The notes: generated by a model not told the origin, from the letters alone. Positions 34,046 to 42,986 are shown, counted from the stretch's first letter. The stretch: DNA of 64,000 nucleotides from Pseudomonas mucoides (GCF_015461845.1 NZ_JACOPW010000004.1:1-64000); one strand, 5' to 3'. Numbers and translations are program-made.

Positions 34046-34534
34046 ATGTCGAAACACCTGCTCAATCCCCAGGGCGACTTTCCCGCCGCCACCCTGGGTC
34101 GTCGCCTGGCAGCGATGTTCTATGACTTCCTGTTGTGTACCGCCCTGCTGATCGTCACCAGCGGCGTCTACAAGATGATCCAGATGGCGATCCTCGGCGA
34201 AGAGAAAATGCGCACCCTGACTGAAGCCGGCGCGCTGGACGGGGATCCATTACTCTCGACGGTGCTGCTGTTTGTGCTGTTCGGTTTCTTCGCCAAGTTC
34301 TGGACCTGGTCGGGCCAGACCCTCGGCATGCAGGTGTGGTGCATCCGTGTGCAGAATGCCGATGGCTCGTCCATCAGCCTGTGGCAGGCGTTGTTGCGCT
34401 TTGTGGTGTCGATTGCTTCTTGGCTGTGCGTGGGCCTGGGGTTTATCTGGCCATTATTTGATAAGCAGAAACGCAGCTGGCATGACATGTACTCCAACAC
34501 ACAGCTTGTGCGCATCCCGAAGAAAACCAAGTAA
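34046..34534 (+). CDS. RDD-family membrane protein
   Basis: Integral inner-membrane protein of 162 residues. The RDD signature appears near the N-terminus as LGRRLAAMFYDFLL (the arginine and aspartate of the first membrane helix), and three to four hydrophobic segments follow, with GQTLGMQVWCIRV and a C-terminal SWHDMYSNTQLV. Function is unknown; some family members are linked to Na+/H+ exchange or stress tolerance. It starts shortly after the csp terminator and ends before a perfect hairpin terminator, so it is probably transcribed alone. Confidence 0.85.
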   Translation: MSKHLLNPQGDFPAATLGRRLAAMFYDFLLCTALLIVTSGVYKMIQMAILGEEKMRTLTEAGALDGDPLLSTVLLFVLFGFFAKFWTWSGQTLGMQVWCIRVQNADGSSISLWQALLRFVVSIASWLCVGLGFIWPLFDKQKRSWHDMYSNTQLVRIPKKTK

Positions 34535-34553
34535 TTCAGCTATACAGAAACCA

Positions 34554-34585
34554 CTGTGGGAGCAAGCTTGCTCCCACAGGTTTTT
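34554..34585. terminator. Perfect palindrome/terminator between the RDD gene and nadA
   Basis: CTGTGGGAGCAAG and CTTGCTCCCACAG form a 26-bp perfect palindrome, followed by GTTTTTTA on the plus strand. It is a REP-like end turned into a terminator. The flanking genes converge, and it can serve both, though the T-run favours the plus strand. Confidence 0.8.
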
Positions 34586-34604
34586 TAGGACTGGCTCAAA
34601 GAGT

Positions 34605-35663
34605 TCAGGCGTTACCGGCGAGCTTCATCCGCGCAGCCTGAGTAAAGTCCAGCATGCGCTTCAACGGCCGAATCGCCTGCGGAATCAACGCCGGATCCAC
34701 AAAGATCTCGTTAGTCCCTTCCTTCAAGCACTTCAGCGTGCGCTCAAGGGTGTTCATCGCCATCCACGGGCAGTGCGCGCAACTGCGGCACGCTGCGCCA
34801 TTACCGGCCGTTGGCGCTTCGATGAAGACCTTGTCCGGGCACAGCTGCTGCATCTTGTAGAAGATGCCGCGATCGGTGGCGACGATCAGGGTCTTGTTCG
34901 GCAGACTCTGCGCCGCCGCAATCAACTGACTGGTGGAACCGACGGCATCCGCCAGCTCGATCACCGAGGTCGGCGATTCCGGGTGCACCAGAATCGCGGC
35001 ATCCGGGTACAGCGCTTTCATGTCTTCAAGCTGCTTGGACTTGAACTCTTCGTGAACGATGCAGGCACCGTCCCAGAGCAGCATGTCCGCACCGGTCTGG
35101 CGCTGAATGTAGGTGCCCAGGTGCTTGTCCGGGCCCCAGATAATGGTCTCGCCGTTATCCATCAGGCTTTCGACGATTTCCAGCGCACAGCTGGATGTCA
35201 CCACCCAGTCCGCCCGCGCCTTGACCGCCGCCGAGGTGTTGGCATACACCACCACCGTGCGTTCCGGGTGCTGATCACAGAACGCCGAAAACTCGTCCAC
35301 CGGGCAACCCAGGTCCAGCGAGCAGGTCGCTTCCAGGGTCGGCATCAGAATGCGTTTTTCAGGGTTGAGAATTTTGGCGGTTTCGCCCATGAACTTCACT
35401 CCGGCGACCAGCACGGTCTTGGCCGGGTGAGCACTGCCGAAGCGGGCCATCTCCAGTGAGTCGGAGACGCAACCACCGGTTTCTTCGGCCAGGGCCTGAA
35501 TCACCGGATCGCAATAGAAGTGAGCAACCAGCACCGCGTCCTGAGCCTTGAGCTCGGCAGCGATGGCGGCACGGTAAAAAGCTTCCTCCTCGACGGTCAG
35601 CGGCTTGGGCTGCTTGGCGTCGAGGTGAGCTTGAACCAGAAGGCGTTCGGAAATCTGCGTCAT
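34605..35663 (-). CDS. nadA: Quinolinate synthase
   Basis: Condenses iminoaspartate with dihydroxyacetone phosphate to quinolinate in NAD biosynthesis. It is a [4Fe-4S] enzyme of 352 residues. Family segments include VAHFYCDPVIQ near the N-terminus, TCSLDLGCPVDEF in the middle and the cysteine-rich ACRSCAHCPWMAMN near residues 290-305. I chose the ATG at 35661-35663 (MTQISERLL); the in-frame extension to 35762 is not supported. It is convergent with the RDD gene. In P. aeruginosa a genomic-island site separates nadA from the tRNA-Lys/queC side; here only 273 bp do. Confidence 0.96.
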   Translation of the reverse strand: MTQISERLLVQAHLDAKQPKPLTVEEEAFYRAAIAAELKAQDAVLVAHFYCDPVIQALAEETGGCVSDSLEMARFGSAHPAKTVLVAGVKFMGETAKILNPEKRILMPTLEATCSLDLGCPVDEFSAFCDQHPERTVVVYANTSAAVKARADWVVTSSCALEIVESLMDNGETIIWGPDKHLGTYIQRQTGADMLLWDGACIVHEEFKSKQLEDMKALYPDAAILVHPESPTSVIELADAVGSTSQLIAAAQSLPNKTLIVATDRGIFYKMQQLCPDKVFIEAPTAGNGAACRSCAHCPWMAMNTLERTLKCLKEGTNEIFVDPALIPQAIRPLKRMLDFTQAARMKLAGNA

Positions 35664-35936
35664 GTTCGCAAGACCTGCAGGCGCTTTCGCGCGAAAGTCG
35701 AGTATACACCCGGCTCCGGACCCATCAGGGTACCGCCGGGAGAGTGAGTATTCATCAGGCACGGACAGCGTTGAAGTTGCGCAAGGCTACAGAATATCCC
35801 GTGGATGCAAAAGATGATTCTGACCTGCGTCATGCGATGCAGCCCAGGGCCTGGGCGAGCTCAAATCGCGGGCAAAAAAAAATCCGGAAATCCTCACTTG
35901 CGTGGGCCTTCCAGACTTTTAAAACTGCTACAAAAA

Positions 35937-36012
35937 TGGTGGGTCGTGTGGGATTCGAACCTACGACCAATTGGTTAAAAGCCAACTGCTCTACCAACTG
36001 AGCTAACGACCC
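35937..36012 (-). tRNA. tRNA-Lys (UUU)
   Basis: A 76-nt cloverleaf on the minus strand: acceptor GGGTCGT pairs with ACGACCC, D-arm TAGCTCAGTTGGTAGAGC, anticodon loop CTTTTAA with anticodon TTT, T-arm with GGTTCGAATCC, and an encoded ACCA end (CCA templated at 35937-35940). It lies between queC and nadA, a known integration hotspot in P. aeruginosa. The interval 35664-35936 shows no second copy of its 3' end and no integrase. Confidence 0.97.
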
Positions 36013-36075
36013 GCTGTGTGGTGGCGCGTATAATACTGATTTTTAAGGACTATTCAACACCTAATTTGAAATAAA

Positions 36076-36768
36076 TCAAAAATAAGGTGTTGGGTCGCTG
36101 ATTCCGGCCGCCGCAAAGCCTTCTGCACGCAGTCGGCAGCTGTCGCATTTGCCGCATGCACGGCCGTCATCGTCAGCCTGATAGCAGGAAACCGTCAGCC
36201 CGTAATTGACGCCCAGCTTCACGCCCGCCTCGACAATTTGCGCCTTGCTCAGGTTCTGCAGGGGCGCCTGGATACGGAAGCCATTGCCCTCTACCCCGGC
36301 TTTGGTCGCCAGATTGGCCATGCGCTCGAAGGACTCGATGAACTCGGGACGGCAGTCCGGGTAACCGGAGTAATCCACCGCATTCACGCCAATGAAGATG
36401 TCACGCGCACCGAGCACTTCAGCCCAGCCCAAGGCCAGCGACAGGAATACCGTGTTGCGCGCTGGCACGTAAGTCACTGGAATGCCCTCCCCCAGCGCCT
36501 CCGGAATGTCGATGCTGCTGTCGGTCAGCGCCGAGCCGCCCATACCGTTCAGGTTGAGGCCGATCACCTTGTGCTCGACCACGCCCAGGTCACGGGCAAC
36601 GCGTGCAGCGGCGTGCAACTCTGCCTGGGAGCGCTGACCGTAATCAAAGCTCATGGTGTAGCAGCTGTAGCCTTCGGCGCGGGCCATGGCCACGACAGTT
36701 GCCGAGTCCAGCCCGCCGGACAGCAGGATGACTGCTCGTTTTTCAGCGGTGTTCAGTTGTTCCGTCAT
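36076..36768 (-). CDS. queC: 7-cyano-7-deazaguanine synthase
   Basis: Converts 7-carboxy-7-deazaguanine to preQ0 using ATP and ammonia, in queuosine synthesis. It has 230 residues. The PP-loop LLSGGLDSATVV is at the N-terminus, and the zinc-binding cysteine cluster (ACGKCDSCRLR) at the C-terminus. I chose the ATG at 36766-36768 (MTEQLNTAEK). It follows queE by 1 bp and is part of the same transcript. The tRNA-Lys gene is just downstream on the same strand. Confidence 0.96.
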   Translation of the reverse strand: MTEQLNTAEKRAVILLSGGLDSATVVAMARAEGYSCYTMSFDYGQRSQAELHAAARVARDLGVVEHKVIGLNLNGMGGSALTDSSIDIPEALGEGIPVTYVPARNTVFLSLALGWAEVLGARDIFIGVNAVDYSGYPDCRPEFIESFERMANLATKAGVEGNGFRIQAPLQNLSKAQIVEAGVKLGVNYGLTVSCYQADDDGRACGKCDSCRLRAEGFAAAGISDPTPYF

Positions 36769-36769
36769 T

Positions 36770-37417
36770 TCAGCGCCCCGGCTCGTCATTCCAAAGATAT
36801 TTATGCAGCTGCAATTGCAAACGCACTGGCAGGTTGTCCGCCACCACCCAATCCGCCAGGTCCCGAGCATTCAGGTCGTGGTGGCTTGGCGAGAACAGGA
36901 CTTCGCCGGCACGCTGGTCAAGACCGTACTGGATCAGCTTGGACACGGCCCAGTCGTAGTCTTCCCGCGAGCAGATGACGAACTTCACCTGATCGTTAGG
37001 CGTGAGCAGCTCGATATTTTCGTAGCGGTTGCGATGTGCTTCTTTCGAACCCGGGGTTTTCAGGTCGACAACGCGACTGACCCGGGAATCTACCGCCGAG
37101 ATATCAAGCGCACCACTGGTTTCCAGTGACACTTCGTAACCGGCGTCGCACAACTGCTTGAGCAATGGGATGGCGTTAGGTTGTGCCAGTGGCTCGCCAC
37201 CGGTAACACACACATAACGCGGGCGGAAACCGGCCACTTGCTCGAGGATGTCGTCGAGCGGGCGAAGGGTGCCGCCAGTGAACGCGTAGGCGCTGTCGCA
37301 GTATTGGCAACGCAAAGGGCAACCGGTCAGGCGCACAAATACTGTGGGCAGCCCGGCAGTTCGCGTTTCACCCTGCAACGAGTAAAAAACTTCGGTAATT
37401 CTCAATGTGTCTTGCAT
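36770..37417 (-). CDS. queE: 7-carboxy-7-deazaguanine synthase
   Basis: Radical-SAM enzyme that contracts 6-carboxytetrahydropterin to 7-carboxy-7-deazaguanine. It has 215 residues. The cluster motif is CPLRCQYC (C-x3-C-x2-C) near residues 33-40, preceded by YSLQGET, and GGEPLAQ is the SAM-contact motif. I chose the ATG at 37415-37417; a start five codons earlier is possible. It is upstream of queC and downstream of the tol-pal operon, separated from cpoB by a terminator. Confidence 0.95.
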   Translation of the reverse strand: MQDTLRITEVFYSLQGETRTAGLPTVFVRLTGCPLRCQYCDSAYAFTGGTLRPLDDILEQVAGFRPRYVCVTGGEPLAQPNAIPLLKQLCDAGYEVSLETSGALDISAVDSRVSRVVDLKTPGSKEAHRNRYENIELLTPNDQVKFVICSREDYDWAVSKLIQYGLDQRAGEVLFSPSHHDLNARDLADWVVADNLPVRLQLQLHKYLWNDEPGR

Positions 37418-37536
37418 AGTCGCCACGGGCATAACAGCTAAACAGGCTGTCCGCCTCCGTCAGGCACTTCAAGGAACCCCGTCACCGCGCAGATCCCAAA
37501 AAGCGTGTTTCATAAAAAGGGCGTGAATTCTAACGA

Positions 37537-37560
37537 AAAAACCCGCGACAAGCGCGGGTT
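37537..37560 (-). terminator. Terminator of the tol-pal-cpoB operon
   Basis: On the minus strand a GC-rich hairpin (AACCCGC arm, matching GCGGGTT arm) is followed by TTTTTTCG. It lies 25 bp after the cpoB stop. Strong rho-independent form. Confidence 0.88.
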
Positions 37561-37584
37561 TCTTCGAAACGGGTCAAGCAGCCC

Positions 37585-38424
37585 TTACATTTTTTGCAGA
37601 TCACGCTGAGCCAACTGAGCGGCGGAGGTGCCCGGATATTGCGACACAACCTGCTGCAGAATGCCTTTGACCTTGTCGGTGTGACCGAGGCGGCGCTCTA
37701 CATCAGCCAGCTTGTACAACGAATCAGGCACTTTGGCGTGCTTTGGGTACAGCTGTGAAACCTTGGCAAACGCCTGACCTGCACCTTGCAGATCGCCTTT
37801 GGCCAGGTTCACTTCGCCCAACCAGTACTGGGCATTGCCCGCGTATTGGCTGTTCGGGTATTTGCGCAGGAAAGCGGCAAAAGCCTGGCTGGCCTTGTCG
37901 AAATCCTTGGCTTTGATCAGGTCGAAGGCTGCATCGTAATACAGCTTTTCCTTCGCCGGATCCGCCGGTTCGCCACCCGCGGCAGGTGCTTGAGCGGCAG
38001 CCGCTCCTGCACTTGCGCCAGCAGCTGCTGCACTAGGGGCATTCAAATCGCCACCAGTGGAAGAATTTTCAGGAGTCGCGGCAGGTGCAACGCCGGTTCC
38101 TATGCGCCGATCAAGATCCTGATATCGCTCCAGGTTCTCTTGCTTCATGCGCGCTACATCATTTTGCAGTTCTTCGATCACACCCTGTTGGCGCGAGATC
38201 TGGTCCTGCATTTGTTGCAGTTGGTTGAACAGCTGACCCTGTGCCGAGACAGGGGTTGAAACCCCTCCCCCGGCATAGGCGCCGTTCGTACCGTAACCCG
38301 CAGGCGGATAACTACTCCCGCTGTTAGAACCGGAGTTGTTATCGACCACAGGAACCGCAGCCCACACCGCAAGCGGTGCGAGACTGAGAGCCAAGACAGT
38401 TACAGCACGACGGCACGTTCGCAT
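37585..38424 (-). CDS. cpoB: Cell division coordinator CpoB (YbgF)
   Basis: Periplasmic protein of 279 residues that links peptidoglycan synthesis with outer-membrane constriction through TolA. The signal peptide ends near AVWAAVP, then a Gly/Ser-rich linker, a coiled coil (about 60-100, QLQQMQDQISRQQGVIEELQ), an Ala/Pro-rich linker (about 110-150) and C-terminal TPR repeats (YYDAAFDLIKAKDFDKASQ). It is the last gene of the ybgC-tolQRAB-pal-cpoB order, 6 bp after pal. Confidence 0.94.
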   Translation of the reverse strand: MRTCRRAVTVLALSLAPLAVWAAVPVVDNNSGSNSGSSYPPAGYGTNGAYAGGGVSTPVSAQGQLFNQLQQMQDQISRQQGVIEELQNDVARMKQENLERYQDLDRRIGTGVAPAATPENSSTGGDLNAPSAAAAGASAGAAAAQAPAAGGEPADPAKEKLYYDAAFDLIKAKDFDKASQAFAAFLRKYPNSQYAGNAQYWLGEVNLAKGDLQGAGQAFAKVSQLYPKHAKVPDSLYKLADVERRLGHTDKVKGILQQVVSQYPGTSAAQLAQRDLQKM

Positions 38425-38430
38425 GACGAA

Positions 38431-38928
38431 TTACTTACGCAGTTCGACGCGACGGTTTTGAGCCCAGGACTGCTCGTCGTTGCCGGTAGCAACTGGACGC
38501 TCTTCGCCGTAGGAAACCAGTTCCAGCTGAGCTGGGGAAACGCCTTGCAGTACCAGGTAGCGTTGAACGGCTTTCGCACGACGCTCGCCCAGTGCCATGT
38601 TGTACTCACGAGTACCACGTTCGTCGGTGTTGCCTTCCAGAACAACGCGAGCGCCGTTTGCTTTCAGGTCTTTGGCGTGAACGTCCAGAGCGCGCATGGC
38701 TTCTGGCTTCAGGTCCGAGCTGTCGTATTCGAAGTAGAAGGTGGTGATTGCGCGCAGAGCAGCTTCTTCGCTCAGGGAACCGTCAACGGCACCAGTGTTT
38801 GCGCCGTAACCAGCGTTTGGATCAACAGCGCCTTCACCGGCGTTGTCGCCGCCTTTGGACGAGCAACCTACAGCTACAGCCATGGCCAGAGCCAGCGCAG
38901 CAAATTTACCAAACTTCAGCATTTCCAT
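38431..38928 (-). CDS. pal: Peptidoglycan-associated lipoprotein
   Basis: Outer-membrane lipoprotein that holds peptidoglycan and TolB, 165 residues. The lipobox is AVGCSS with lipidated Cys about 22. An Asn/Gly-rich linker is followed by the OmpA-like domain (about 60-165) with the peptidoglycan motif NTDERGTREYN. The start ATG has AGGAG 7 bp upstream. It lies between tolB and cpoB and is essential for envelope constriction with the Tol complex. Confidence 0.97.
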   Translation of the reverse strand: MEMLKFGKFAALALAMAVAVGCSSKGGDNAGEGAVDPNAGYGANTGAVDGSLSEEAALRAITTFYFEYDSSDLKPEAMRALDVHAKDLKANGARVVLEGNTDERGTREYNMALGERRAKAVQRYLVLQGVSPAQLELVSYGEERPVATGNDEQSWAQNRRVELRK

Positions 38929-38980
38929 CGTGAAACTCCTAATGAACCCCAGTGTGTTAAGTAAAACGTGTAGCGCCGCG

Positions 38981-40282
38981 TCAGTTCAGGTAAGGGGACC
39001 AGGAAGGTTCTCGAACTTCGCCTTGAGCGGTAGGAAGCGGGAGCCTTACGCGTCCATTAATGGACACGAGCATCAAGACTCCCCGGCCCTGCTGGCGGGT
39101 GGCGTAGATTACCATGGTGCCGTTGGGCGCAACAGTAGGCGACTCGTCCAGAGTGCTATCAGTGAGGATCTTTACACTACCTCGCTGCAAATCCTGGGCT
39201 GCCACCTTGAAATTGGTGAAGCCGTCCTGGCGGTGAATCATCACCAGGGTCTTTTCATCAGCCGACAGTTTAGGGTTGGCGTTGTAGTTACCGATGAAGG
39301 TCACACGTTCCGCACCGCCACCACTGACACTGGTTTTATAGATCTGCGGCTTGCCGCCACGGTCGGAGGTGAAGTAGATGGTCGAACCATCCTTACCCCA
39401 GAACGGTTCGGTGTTGATGCCGGGACCATTGGTGACGCGGGAGATCTGACGCGAACCCAGGTTCATCACATAGATGTCCGGGTTGCCATCCTTGGACAGG
39501 ACGAATGCCAGGCGATTGCCATCCGGCGACCAGGCTGGCGCGCCATTCAGGCCTTCGAAGTTGGTGATCTGCTCGCGGCGACCGGTGTCGATGTTCTGCA
39601 TGAAGATGCGCGGACGCTTCTGCTCGAACGACACATAAGCGATGCGCTTGCCATCCGGTGCAAAACGCGGCGACAGGATAGGCTCGCGCGATTGCAGCAG
39701 GGTCACGGCACGGGCACCGTCATAGTCCGAACGTTGCAGTGTGTAGCGCGTGTTCTTCTCGGAGAAACGCTCGGCGGTCACGTACAACAGACGCGTCGAG
39801 AACGCACCTTTGATACCGGTGAGTTTTTCGAACGACTGGTCGGAGATGTAGTGCGCCATGTCGCGCAGTTGATCAACGCTGCCCGACACGCTGCCGGTCA
39901 GCACTTGCTGCTCGGTGGCGACGTTGAACAGAGCGTACTGAACCTGCAGGCGACCGCCTGCTGGCACGATACTGCCGACCATGATGTATTGGGCGCCAAC
40001 CGCTTTCCAGTCACGGTAAATGATTTCGCTGGCCTGGCTCGGCTGGCTGATCATGTTCTGCTTTGGAATCGGCGCGTAGTAACCCGAGTTGCGCAGGTCG
40101 TTACCGATGATTTCAGCCATGTCGTCCGGCAGCACGCTGCCGCCCTGGAAACCGAATGGCACGACGGCAATTGGAGTGGCCTGGGAGCTGCCACTGCTGA
40201 CCAGGATATTTTTTTCATCTGCCGTGGCCAGTCCTGCGAAGCAGAACATGACTACAAGCAGTCCTCGAAGAAGGTTTCTCAC
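38981..40282 (-). CDS. tolB: Tol-Pal system protein TolB
   Basis: Periplasmic protein of 433 residues. The signal peptide ends near GLATADE, then an N-terminal D1/D2 domain and a six-bladed beta-propeller (repeats of the SPDG type, for example APAWSPDGNRLAFV and PRFAPDGKRIAYVS) which binds Pal. Its start overlaps the tolA stop by 4 bp. It shuttles between TolA and Pal at the septum. Confidence 0.97.
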   Translation of the reverse strand: MRNLLRGLLVVMFCFAGLATADEKNILVSSGSSQATPIAVVPFGFQGGSVLPDDMAEIIGNDLRNSGYYAPIPKQNMISQPSQASEIIYRDWKAVGAQYIMVGSIVPAGGRLQVQYALFNVATEQQVLTGSVSGSVDQLRDMAHYISDQSFEKLTGIKGAFSTRLLYVTAERFSEKNTRYTLQRSDYDGARAVTLLQSREPILSPRFAPDGKRIAYVSFEQKRPRIFMQNIDTGRREQITNFEGLNGAPAWSPDGNRLAFVLSKDGNPDIYVMNLGSRQISRVTNGPGINTEPFWGKDGSTIYFTSDRGGKPQIYKTSVSGGGAERVTFIGNYNANPKLSADEKTLVMIHRQDGFTNFKVAAQDLQRGSVKILTDSTLDESPTVAPNGTMVIYATRQQGRGVLMLVSINGRVRLPLPTAQGEVREPSWSPYLN

Positions 40283-41358
40283 AAGGCTAGATCCTCAGGT
40301 GTGAATGTCATCTTGAATGAACGATAGGGTGCGAAATCAGCTGGCTTCAGACCCTGCATTTCGGTCAAACGACCAATATTTTTTACTGCCGCTACTGCTG
40401 AACTGTCGAACGGCACATCACCACTGGAATGAGCAACCGATACGCCGGAGATCGTTCCGTCAGGCAGCATGTTGATTTGCAGAATCACTTTCATGCCCTT
40501 GCGGGCCGACGGTGGCTGCGCCCAACCTTCAGAAGCGCGCGAACGAATCAGATCATCGAAGTTGCCCGCGGTCTCATCACCCTGCTCATCCGCCAACGCC
40601 TGTTGACGCTCCGGCTTGTCGGACAGCAAATCAGCCAAGGCCTGCGCTTTTTTGTCTTCAACCGATTTACGTGCCGCATCCTGCGACTTCTTCTTCGCAG
40701 CATCGGCAGCAGCTTTCTTCTTCGCGTCTTCGGCGACTTTCTTCTTCGCCTCTTCAGCTTCAGCTTTCTTCTTGGCGTCTTCGGCGGCTTTCTTCTTCGC
40801 GTCTTCGACGATTTTCTTCTTGGCTTCTTCAGCGGCCTCTTTCTTGGCCTCTTCTTCAGCTGCTTTCTTGGCTTCTTCTTCGGCTTTCTTCTTGGCTATA
40901 TCAGCCAATTGTTTCTCTTCTGCCTTTTTGGCTTCGGCGGTCTTCTTCGCTTCATCGGCTTTCTTGGCTTCATCAGCCTTTTTCGCCTCATCCGCTTTCT
41001 TCGACTCGTCGGCCTTCTTGGCTTCCTCGGCCTTTTGAGCCGCTTCTTCTTTCTTTTGTTCCGCAGCCTTCACCGCTTCCTGCTCGACCTTTTTCTGTTC
41101 CATCTGTTCGACTTCGGTTTGACGCGCAGCAGATTTCTGCGCTTCACCCGCAATCTTCTGATTGGTCTGGGTGGTCGCCCGACTTTTCGATTTCAGCTGG
41201 TACAGGGTCGCCTGGACAATCGGCTTGGCCGGCGGCAACTCAGGCGTCATGGCAAAACTGACAAACAGCATGCCGAACACCAGCACGTGCAAGCCAATCG
41301 CCCAGACACTAGGCCAGAAGTAGCTTTCCGAGGCTGTTGGCTCTCGTTGTTGCTGCAT
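40279..41358 (-). CDS. tolA: Tol-Pal system protein TolA
   Basis: Inner-membrane protein spanning the periplasm, 359 residues. TM helix is near residues 15-37, then a long helical domain II (about 60-255) made of Lys/Ala/Glu repeats such as KKADEAKKADEAKK, and the C-terminal domain III (about 260-359) that contacts TolB and CpoB. The start overlaps tolR by 1 bp. Repetitive codons in domain II make length variation between strains likely. It works with TolQR, which supply proton-motive energy. Confidence 0.95.
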   Translation of the reverse strand: MQQQREPTASESYFWPSVWAIGLHVLVFGMLFVSFAMTPELPPAKPIVQATLYQLKSKSRATTQTNQKIAGEAQKSAARQTEVEQMEQKKVEQEAVKAAEQKKEEAAQKAEEAKKADESKKADEAKKADEAKKADEAKKTAEAKKAEEKQLADIAKKKAEEEAKKAAEEEAKKEAAEEAKKKIVEDAKKKAAEDAKKKAEAEEAKKKVAEDAKKKAAADAAKKKSQDAARKSVEDKKAQALADLLSDKPERQQALADEQGDETAGNFDDLIRSRASEGWAQPPSARKGMKVILQINMLPDGTISGVSVAHSSGDVPFDSSAVAAVKNIGRLTEMQGLKPADFAPYRSFKMTFTPEDLAL

Positions 41359-41819
41359 CAGGGCGCCTCGGTAATCAAGCCAACGTTACCGACTCCGGCC
41401 TTCTGCAACCCGCCCATGGCGCCCATGACCGAACCGTAATCAACGGTCTTGTCGCCACGGATGAACACCTGAGTACGCTTGCCACCTTCAGTGCCGGCAC
41501 GAATGATCTTGGTCACCGCGTCAGTCATCTGCGGCAAGGTCATGGCCTTGTCCTGCTGCTTTTCGGTGTCGACTTCACTGCCAAGGTTCCAGTAGTAGGT
41601 CTTGTCAGCCTTGATCGAAATGGTCAGGACCTGGGTGTTGTTGTCCTGCGGCAAGGCTTCGCTGGAAACCTTGGGCAGATCAACTTTCACGCCCTGATTG
41701 AGCATCGGCGCGGTCACCATGAAGATGACCAGCAGTACCAGCATCACGTCGATGTAAGGCACTACGTTCATCTCGGCAACCGGCTTGCGCTTTTTGCGAG
41801 CTCGAGCGATTAAAGCCAT
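41358..41819 (-). CDS. tolR: Tol-Pal system protein TolR
   Basis: Inner-membrane ExbD-family protein of 153 residues. The single TM helix (about 20-40) holds the conserved aspartate in YIDVMLVLLVIFMV, needed for proton use, and a periplasmic domain follows. The N-terminus is short and basic (ARARKKRKP). It lies between tolQ and tolA. With TolQ it forms the proton-driven motor for TolA. Confidence 0.97.
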   Translation of the reverse strand: MALIARARKKRKPVAEMNVVPYIDVMLVLLVIFMVTAPMLNQGVKVDLPKVSSEALPQDNNTQVLTISIKADKTYYWNLGSEVDTEKQQDKAMTLPQMTDAVTKIIRAGTEGGKRTQVFIRGDKTVDYGSVMGAMGGLQKAGVGNVGLITEAP

Positions 41820-41833
41820 TGGAAATTACCTGC

Positions 41834-42529
41834 TTATTCTTCGCTGGTGTGCACTTTGCGGTGCAGGATCGCCTGGAATTCATCGGCGAAGGTGTAGTAA
41901 CGGCTCAGCAAGGTTTCGCTGCGAGCAGAGAAGCGGTTGTAAGCAATAACGGCCGGGATGGCAGCGAACAGACCGATCGCGGTGGCGATCAGCGCTTCGG
42001 CGATACCGGGAGCCACAGTGGCCAGGGTCGCTTGCTGGGCCGAGGCCAGGCCACGGAAGGAGTTCATGATGCCCCAGACCGTACCGAACAGACCGATGTA
42101 CGGGCTCACGGAGCCGACGGTGGCCAGGAATGGCAGGCTCTGCTCGAGCTTCTCTTCTTCGCGGGAAATGGCGACGCGCATGGCACGGGCCACGCCTTCC
42201 ATGACCGCTTCCGGGTCAACGCCTGGCTGCTGGCGCAGACGGGAGAATTCCTTGAAACCGGCACGAAAAATCTGCTCGACGCCCGAATCCGGGTCAGGGT
42301 TGCTGCCGGCCTGACGGTAGAGTTTGGACAGGTCGATACCGGACCAGAAGCGCTCTTCGAAGCTCTCCAGGGCACGTCGACCGGCGCGAATCAAATTGCT
42401 GCGCTGAAAAATCATGATCCATGAGGTCACCGATGCGGCTACCAGGATCAGCATTACCAGTTGCACCACGATACTGGCATTGCTGACCAGGCTCCACATG
42501 GAGGAATGGTCGACGACGTTAGCTTCCAC
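41834..42529 (-). CDS. tolQ: Tol-Pal system protein TolQ
   Basis: Inner-membrane ExbB/MotA-family protein of 231 residues with three TM segments (about 18-38, 135-158, 170-192). The conserved segment TVGSVSPYIGLFGTVWGIMNSF precedes TM2. Its start overlaps the ybgC stop by 11 bp. It assembles with TolR as the stator of the Tol motor. Confidence 0.97.
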   Translation of the reverse strand: MEANVVDHSSMWSLVSNASIVVQLVMLILVAASVTSWIMIFQRSNLIRAGRRALESFEERFWSGIDLSKLYRQAGSNPDPDSGVEQIFRAGFKEFSRLRQQPGVDPEAVMEGVARAMRVAISREEEKLEQSLPFLATVGSVSPYIGLFGTVWGIMNSFRGLASAQQATLATVAPGIAEALIATAIGLFAAIPAVIAYNRFSARSETLLSRYYTFADEFQAILHRKVHTSEE

Positions 42530-42986
42530 GCTTTATCTCCTGCTTTGAGTGTGTACCCGCGCCGCTCACGTCGGCAAAGGCCGCACGTAGAGCTTCGGGA
42601 ATGGCCCGGGGTTTCAAACTGTTAGTGCGCACACAGGCCACCAAAAACTGCCCTTCGCAGAGCAGCACATTATCCGTTGCCCGCCTGACCTGCTGCTTGA
42701 AACGCAGGCTGACCCGGTTCAATTCGATTACTTCAGCGCTTACCAGAAGCTCGTCGTCCAGTCGCGCCGGCGCGTGGTAACGCGCTTCGCTGGAATGCAC
42801 GACAAACAACAGGTCCTCCCCTGCCAGCGCCGATTGGGCAAAGCCCAGATCCCGGAGCCGCTCGGTTCGAGCCCGTTCCATAAACTTGAGGTAATTGACG
42901 TAATACACGATGCCGCCCGCATCGGTGTCCTCGTAATAAACGCGACAACGATGTGTGAACGGCTCAAGCCCGTTTTGCGCGCGCAT
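42519..42986 (-). CDS. ybgC: Acyl-CoA thioesterase YbgC
   Basis: Hot-dog-fold thioesterase of 155 residues, first gene of the tol-pal operon. The active-site segment is YYEDTDAGGIVYYVNYLKFMERART near residues 18-42, with the catalytic aspartate in EDTDAGG. The exact acyl substrate is unclear; E. coli YbgC acts on short-chain acyl-CoA and interacts with ACP. It overlaps tolQ by 11 bp, so the two are coupled. The 128-bp gap to ruvB is free of genes. Confidence 0.94.
   Translation of the reverse strand: MRAQNGLEPFTHRCRVYYEDTDAGGIVYYVNYLKFMERARTERLRDLGFAQSALAGEDLLFVVHSSEARYHAPARLDDELLVSAEVIELNRVSLRFKQQVRRATDNVLLCEGQFLVACVRTNSLKPRAIPEALRAAFADVSGAGTHSKQEIKRGS

Noticed and set aside
37418..37536. 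Possible preQ1 riboswitch before queE
   Set aside because: No preQ1-type pseudoknot pattern seen; only ordinary leader sequence.
40429..41439. Hydrophobic 336-codon open frame opposite tolA (Phe/Leu-rich, looks like a membrane protein)
   Set aside because: It is the complement of TolA's Lys/Ala/Glu repeats, which reads as Phe/Leu; not a gene.
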